From NCBI GenBank assembly GCA_005879245.1, contig VBLA01000111.1, forward strand, positions 1 to 8,192: 8,192 nt of DNA, written 5' to 3'. The position numbers and the translations under genes were made by a program. The notes under the pieces are model-generated. The model saw only the letters and a program-made list of their open reading frames with translations. It did no database searches and had not been told where the DNA came from. This stretch comes from Deltaproteobacteria bacterium (GTDB taxonomy: Bacteria > Desulfobacterota > Binatia > DP-6). Positions 5,144 to 8,192 of this stretch are shown piece after piece (position 1 is the stretch's first letter; each line of letters opens with the position of its first letter).

Positions 5144-7500
5144 GCGCGGTCGCTCGGGCCCTGCGGCTGGCGGTAGTACTGCCCGTAGTAGCGGCCGTAG
5201 AAGTAGAGATCGCCCCAGCCGAGGTCCACGTTGTTGACGACGGCGCCGAGGATTTGCGCGCCCGCGTTCGCGAGCTGATCGCGGGCGCGGCGCACGAGCT
5301 CGCGCGGCGTGTCGTGACCCTTCACCACGAGCACGACGCCGTCGGCCTCCCGCCCGAGCAGTGTGGCGTCGGTCACGGCCAGCACCGGCGGTGCATCGAG
5401 GATCAGGAAGTCGTAGGCGCCGCGGAGCTTCTCGAGGGCGTCGAGCATCCGTGACGAGCCGAGCAGCTCCGCCGGCTTGGGCGGGGGAGGGCCGGCCGGG
5501 ATGAAGAAGAACCGGGGGCGCTTCAAGGCGTGGATCACGCTCTCGAGCGGCACCTGCCCGGCGAGGAAGCTCGAGAGCCCCCGACCGTTCTCGACCCCGA
5601 GCGCGGTGTGACAGCGGGGGCGGCGGAGGTCGAGATCGAGCAGCAGCACCTCCGAGCCGGCGTCGGCGAGCGTGGTCGCCAGGTTGAGGCTGCTCACCGT
5701 CTTTCCCTCGCCGGCCCCCGCGCTGGTCACGAGGATCACCTTCGGGGGCGCGCCGGCCGCCGAGAAGAGCACCGAGGTCCGCATGCTGCGGAAGGACTCG
5801 GCGATGGGCGACCACGGCTCGTGGAGCACGACGAGCTCGGGACCGCACACCCGCCCCCCGTCCTCGCCGTTCGCTCCGGCCCCGGCGTGCGCGATGAGCG
5901 CGCGGGGAGCCGTGCCCGCGCGCTTCCGCGCGAGCGCGAAGTTCGGGATGGTCGCGAGGGTGGGGAGCTCGAGGAACCCTTCCACATCGTCGCTGCTCTT
6001 GACGCTGTTGTCGAAGTACTCGCAGACGAAGACGCTCCCGACCGCGAAGACGAGACCCGCGGCGATACCGAGCGTCAGGTTGAGCGGCACGCTCGGCCGG
6101 CTCGGGCGCCGGGGCACCTCGGAGCGCTCGACCATGCGGACGGTGAAGGCGGCGAGCTGGGCGTTCACCTCGGTCGCCATCCGCTGCTTCAGCAGCGACT
6201 CGCGGAGCGCGCGGGCGCTGTCGGCGTCGCTCTTGAGGAGGTCGTAGCGCGAGCCCAGCTCGCGCAGGGCGACGGCCGTCCGTTCCTGCTGTGCGAGCTT
6301 CCGTCGGAGTCCCGTCTCCCGGAGGCGGGCGGCATCGTAGCGTGCGCGCACCGCCTCGATCTCCCCCGCGACCTCCGTGGCGAGCTGACGCTGGACGGCC
6401 GCCTGCTGCCGTCGGAGGTCCAGCATCTGCGGATGATTCGGCCCGAGACGATGCGCGAGGGGCGCCTCCTGGGTTTCGAGATCGAGGAGCTCGGCGTGCA
6501 GCTTGGCGATGGCCGGGCGATCGAGCAGGTAGGCGAGGGGCTCGCTGTCGGCGTGGCTCAGGAACTCGTTCCGGCTCTCGAGCCCGACCCGATCCGCTTC
6601 GGCTTTGGTGAGCAGGTCCGAGAGCTCCGCGGTGCGCTGCGCGAGGAGCCGCTGCTCCTGATTCACGGCCACGCTCGGGTGGTCCGTCGCGAAGTGATCG
6701 AGCTCGCCCTCCGCCCGCTCGACCTGTGCACGCGCGTCGCGGAGCTGACGGTCGACGAAGTCGCGCGTGCTCAGGTTGCTCGCGAGCCGTGCCTCCTCGT
6801 TGGCATCGACATAGGCTTCCGCGTGCGTGGCGGCGAGGAAAGCCGAGAGCGTCGGGCTCGGCGTGGTGAAGCGCACCTCGACCAGGTCGGTGCCGGGCAC
6901 CGTCTCGACGCTGAGGTAGTCGAGGTAGCGGTCGAGGAGGCGCGCGTCGACCTCCTCCGTCGGGTTCGCGTCGTTCTCCTCGGACGCCGACGCCGCAGTG
7001 CCCGTCCAGCCCCGCGGGCGGAGGAGGTTGAGCACCCGGCTGCTCGCCCACACGAGCCCTCCGCGCTCGGGCGCGGGCCGGAGGAAGGCCGGATTCTCGG
7101 CGAGCCGGCGGTTGCGGATCACGCGCTCGGCCAGGTCACGGCTCCGGAGCGCCGCCACCTGCGTCGCGAGGAAGCTCGCGCCTCCGGTGGCGTTGCCATC
7201 GAGCTGGAGCTCGCGCTCTTCCACCTGGAGGCGAAGCGGGGCCTGATGCGTCACCTGGAGGCGAGTCGTGGCGGTGTAGGTGCGCGGGATGACGAGCGTC
7301 CCGAGGACCGCCAGCCCGACGGTCAGGCCGAAGCAGGTCCCCGCCAGCCAGCGATAGCGGAAGAGGAGCCGCGCGCAGTCCCGGAGACGCTGTCCGCGGA
7401 CCACGCGGAAATCCGCGTCCACGACCTCGCCGCGCACCGCCGGGACGTAGGCCCGCTCGGGCCGCACGATCGCGGGCGGGGCCGTCCGTTCGTCGCCCAT
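5140..7500 (-). CDS. Wzc-like polysaccharide chain-length regulator fused to BY-kinase
   Basis: This 786-residue inner-membrane co-polymerase and autokinase controls chain length and drives export with the outer-membrane partner. The order is a cytoplasmic N-terminus, TM1 at about 51-71, and a periplasmic Wzz domain with long coiled coils (about 250-310 and 330-440). A proline-rich stretch (PRRPSRPSVPLN, 463-474) leads into TM2 at about 475-493 and the cytoplasmic kinase. Kinase motifs are ExxRxxR (ESFRSMR, 568-574), Walker A AGAGEGKT (594-601), Walker A' LDLDLRRP (621-628) and Walker B FLILDAPP (698-705). The C-terminal tyrosine cluster has six tyrosines within 766-776 (YFYGRYYGQYY). Walker A has Ala596 where many relatives have Pro. 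The ATG at 7500 is chosen because it starts one base after the upstream stop and the protein then has a normal N-terminus. All catalytic landmarks are intact, so it is probably active. Confidence 0.95.
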   Translation of the reverse strand: MGDERTAPPAIVRPERAYVPAVRGEVVDADFRVVRGQRLRDCARLLFRYRWLAGTCFGLTVGLAVLGTLVIPRTYTATTRLQVTHQAPLRLQVEERELQLDGNATGGASFLATQVAALRSRDLAERVIRNRRLAENPAFLRPAPERGGLVWASSRVLNLLRPRGWTGTAASASEENDANPTEEVDARLLDRYLDYLSVETVPGTDLVEVRFTTPSPTLSAFLAATHAEAYVDANEEARLASNLSTRDFVDRQLRDARAQVERAEGELDHFATDHPSVAVNQEQRLLAQRTAELSDLLTKAEADRVGLESRNEFLSHADSEPLAYLLDRPAIAKLHAELLDLETQEAPLAHRLGPNHPQMLDLRRQQAAVQRQLATEVAGEIEAVRARYDAARLRETGLRRKLAQQERTAVALRELGSRYDLLKSDADSARALRESLLKQRMATEVNAQLAAFTVRMVERSEVPRRPSRPSVPLNLTLGIAAGLVFAVGSVFVCEYFDNSVKSSDDVEGFLELPTLATIPNFALARKRAGTAPRALIAHAGAGANGEDGGRVCGPELVVLHEPWSPIAESFRSMRTSVLFSAAGAPPKVILVTSAGAGEGKTVSSLNLATTLADAGSEVLLLDLDLRRPRCHTALGVENGRGLSSFLAGQVPLESVIHALKRPRFFFIPAGPPPPKPAELLGSSRMLDALEKLRGAYDFLILDAPPVLAVTDATLLGREADGVVLVVKGHDTPRELVRRARDQLANAGAQILGAVVNNVDLGWGDLYFYGRYYGQYYRQPQGPSDRA

Positions 7501-7516
7501 GCTAGGGAGTGCTCCA
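7498..7516 (-). promoter_or_regulatory. Start region of the kinase gene, coupled to the upstream stop
   Basis: On the minus strand the export gene ends TAG, one base follows, then ATG of the kinase gene. The only Shine-Dalgarno-like sequence is a GGAG about eleven bases before the ATG, inside the 3' end of the export gene. Coupling by terminating ribosomes is likely. Confidence 0.5.
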
Positions 7517-8192
7517 GAAGCGGGAGGGGAGCCGCACGATGTCGCCGTCGGCGAGCGGGACATCGGCCGCGCGGCCTGCGGTCACCGCTTCGAGATCGAC
7601 CGTGAAGGAGCGCTGCTCCCCCGGGGCCACCACGCGCTGGAGCGTCACGTGGCGGCGGTCGGCGGCCAATCGATGTCCGCCCGCGGCGGCGACCGCGCCG
7701 GCGACCGTGAGGCCGCGGGTGACCGGGTAGGAGCCGGGCTTCTCGACCCAGCCGTCGACGTGCACCGTTCCCGCCGGGGGGAGGTTGATGACGTCACCTG
7801 GCCTCACCTGGGGATTCAAAACCTGGCCCTCCTGTCCGCTCGTGTGGAGGAGGCTCTCGAGGTCGAGGTGCACGAGCGCTCCCGCCGCGGCGCCGTCGAA
7901 GAGCGCCTGTCCCTGGGGCGCGGGCGAGAACTCGATCAGCCGGCCGGCGTCCTTGCTCGGTCCTCCCGCTGCCCAGATGAGATCCGCGACCGTGGTCCCC
8001 GGCCGGGTGAGCGGATAGGGACCCGGTCGCTCGACGCTGCCGACCACGCTGACCATCCGACTGCGGTACTCGGCGACCTCGACGGTCACCTGCGGGGCGC
8101 GGAGGATGCCGCCGTCGAGGAGCTCGCGGGCAATCTCCGCTTGCAACGCGCTGGTAGTCACCCCTGCCGCGCGCACCGGACCGAGGATCGGG
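7502..8192 (-). CDS. Polysaccharide export outer-membrane protein, Wza-like (N-terminus outside window)
   Basis: This is the outer-membrane or periplasmic channel partner of the kinase. The visible 229 residues start inside the poly-export domain: PILGPVRAAGVTTSAL matches the family's usual end of that domain, and it is in frame to the window edge. The GTG at 8176 is therefore not the true start, and the signal peptide and most of the export domain are missing from view. Two SLBB-type domains follow. The first is VSVVGSVERPGPYPL (about 47-61) with WAAGGPSKDA (73-82). The second is VHVDGWVEKPGSYPV (143-157) with AAAGGHRLAADRRHV (168-182). The linker contains VRPGDVINLP (129-138), and LADGDIVRLPS (213-223) lies near the end. 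It is first in this visible operon, and its stop is one base before the kinase ATG. The partner assignment rests on family and context. Confidence 0.93.
   Translation of the reverse strand, partial: PILGPVRAAGVTTSALQAEIARELLDGGILRAPQVTVEVAEYRSRMVSVVGSVERPGPYPLTRPGTTVADLIWAAGGPSKDAGRLIEFSPAPQGQALFDGAAAGALVHLDLESLLHTSGQEGQVLNPQVRPGDVINLPPAGTVHVDGWVEKPGSYPVTRGLTVAGAVAAAGGHRLAADRRHVTLQRVVAPGEQRSFTVDLEAVTAGRAADVPLADGDIVRLPSRFWSTP

Noticed and set aside
5144..7051. Minus-strand continuation of the ligase/TPR reading frame upstream of its GTG, inside the kinase gene
   Set aside because: It overlaps the kinase in another frame, is arginine/proline-rich with no domain, and disappears once the GTGA-coupled start is used.
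5530..7605. Plus-strand open frame of about 690 codons across the kinase gene
   Set aside because: Antisense shadow of the kinase. Its sequence is rich in R, E, G and A without any family motif.
8174..8176. GTG at 8176 as the start of the export protein
   Set aside because: Five further in-frame codons up to the edge (PILGP) match the family's conserved segment, so the gene begins outside the window.

Overview
The window is very GC-rich (around 70% by eye), with coding frames that mostly end in G or C. It reads as a soil or sediment proteobacterial or deltaproteobacterial-type genome (Binatota, Desulfobacterota or Myxococcota-like), though the taxon is inferred. The main pointer is a one-polypeptide Wzz-plus-tyrosine-kinase protein (the proteobacterial layout) next to two lipid-type enzymes of kinds also common in mycobacteria. 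No rRNA, tRNA, CRISPR array, insertion sequence, phage gene or attachment site was seen.

Left part, plus strand (1-2651). A membrane-anchored esterase of the LipM/LipO type runs in from the left edge to 1199. It is followed by 543 bases with no confident gene (1200-1742), and then by an MpaB/DUF2236-family oxygenase-like protein (1743-2651). That gene appears to have a leaderless-style start, with a TACAAT box nine bases before a GTG. The gap carries a minus-strand reading frame with clear coding-type codon periodicity, its own Shine-Dalgarno sequence and an apparent frameshift. I do not recognise the protein, and it may be a decayed or unannotated gene.

Right part, minus strand (8192 down to 2648). 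This is one tightly packed polysaccharide assembly operon read right to left. It holds an outer-membrane polysaccharide export protein (Wza-like, SLBB domains, N-terminus off the window), a Wzc-like chain-length regulator fused to a bacterial tyrosine kinase, and a large membrane protein joining an O-antigen ligase/polymerase (Wzy/WaaL-type) region to a TPR-like soluble region. The first pair is one base apart and the second pair overlaps by GTGA, so translation is probably coupled. Together they would polymerise or transfer a surface polysaccharide, set its length through kinase cycling, and export it through the outer membrane. The glycosyltransferases and the operon promoter must lie outside the window.

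The two halves converge at 2648-2651, where one CTAG tetranucleotide supplies the TAG stop of both facing genes. I saw no wholly new system. The points most worth a second look are the orphan minus-strand frame at 1142-1595, the missing histidine in the ligase-like motif of the TPR fusion, and the leaderless start of the DUF2236 gene.
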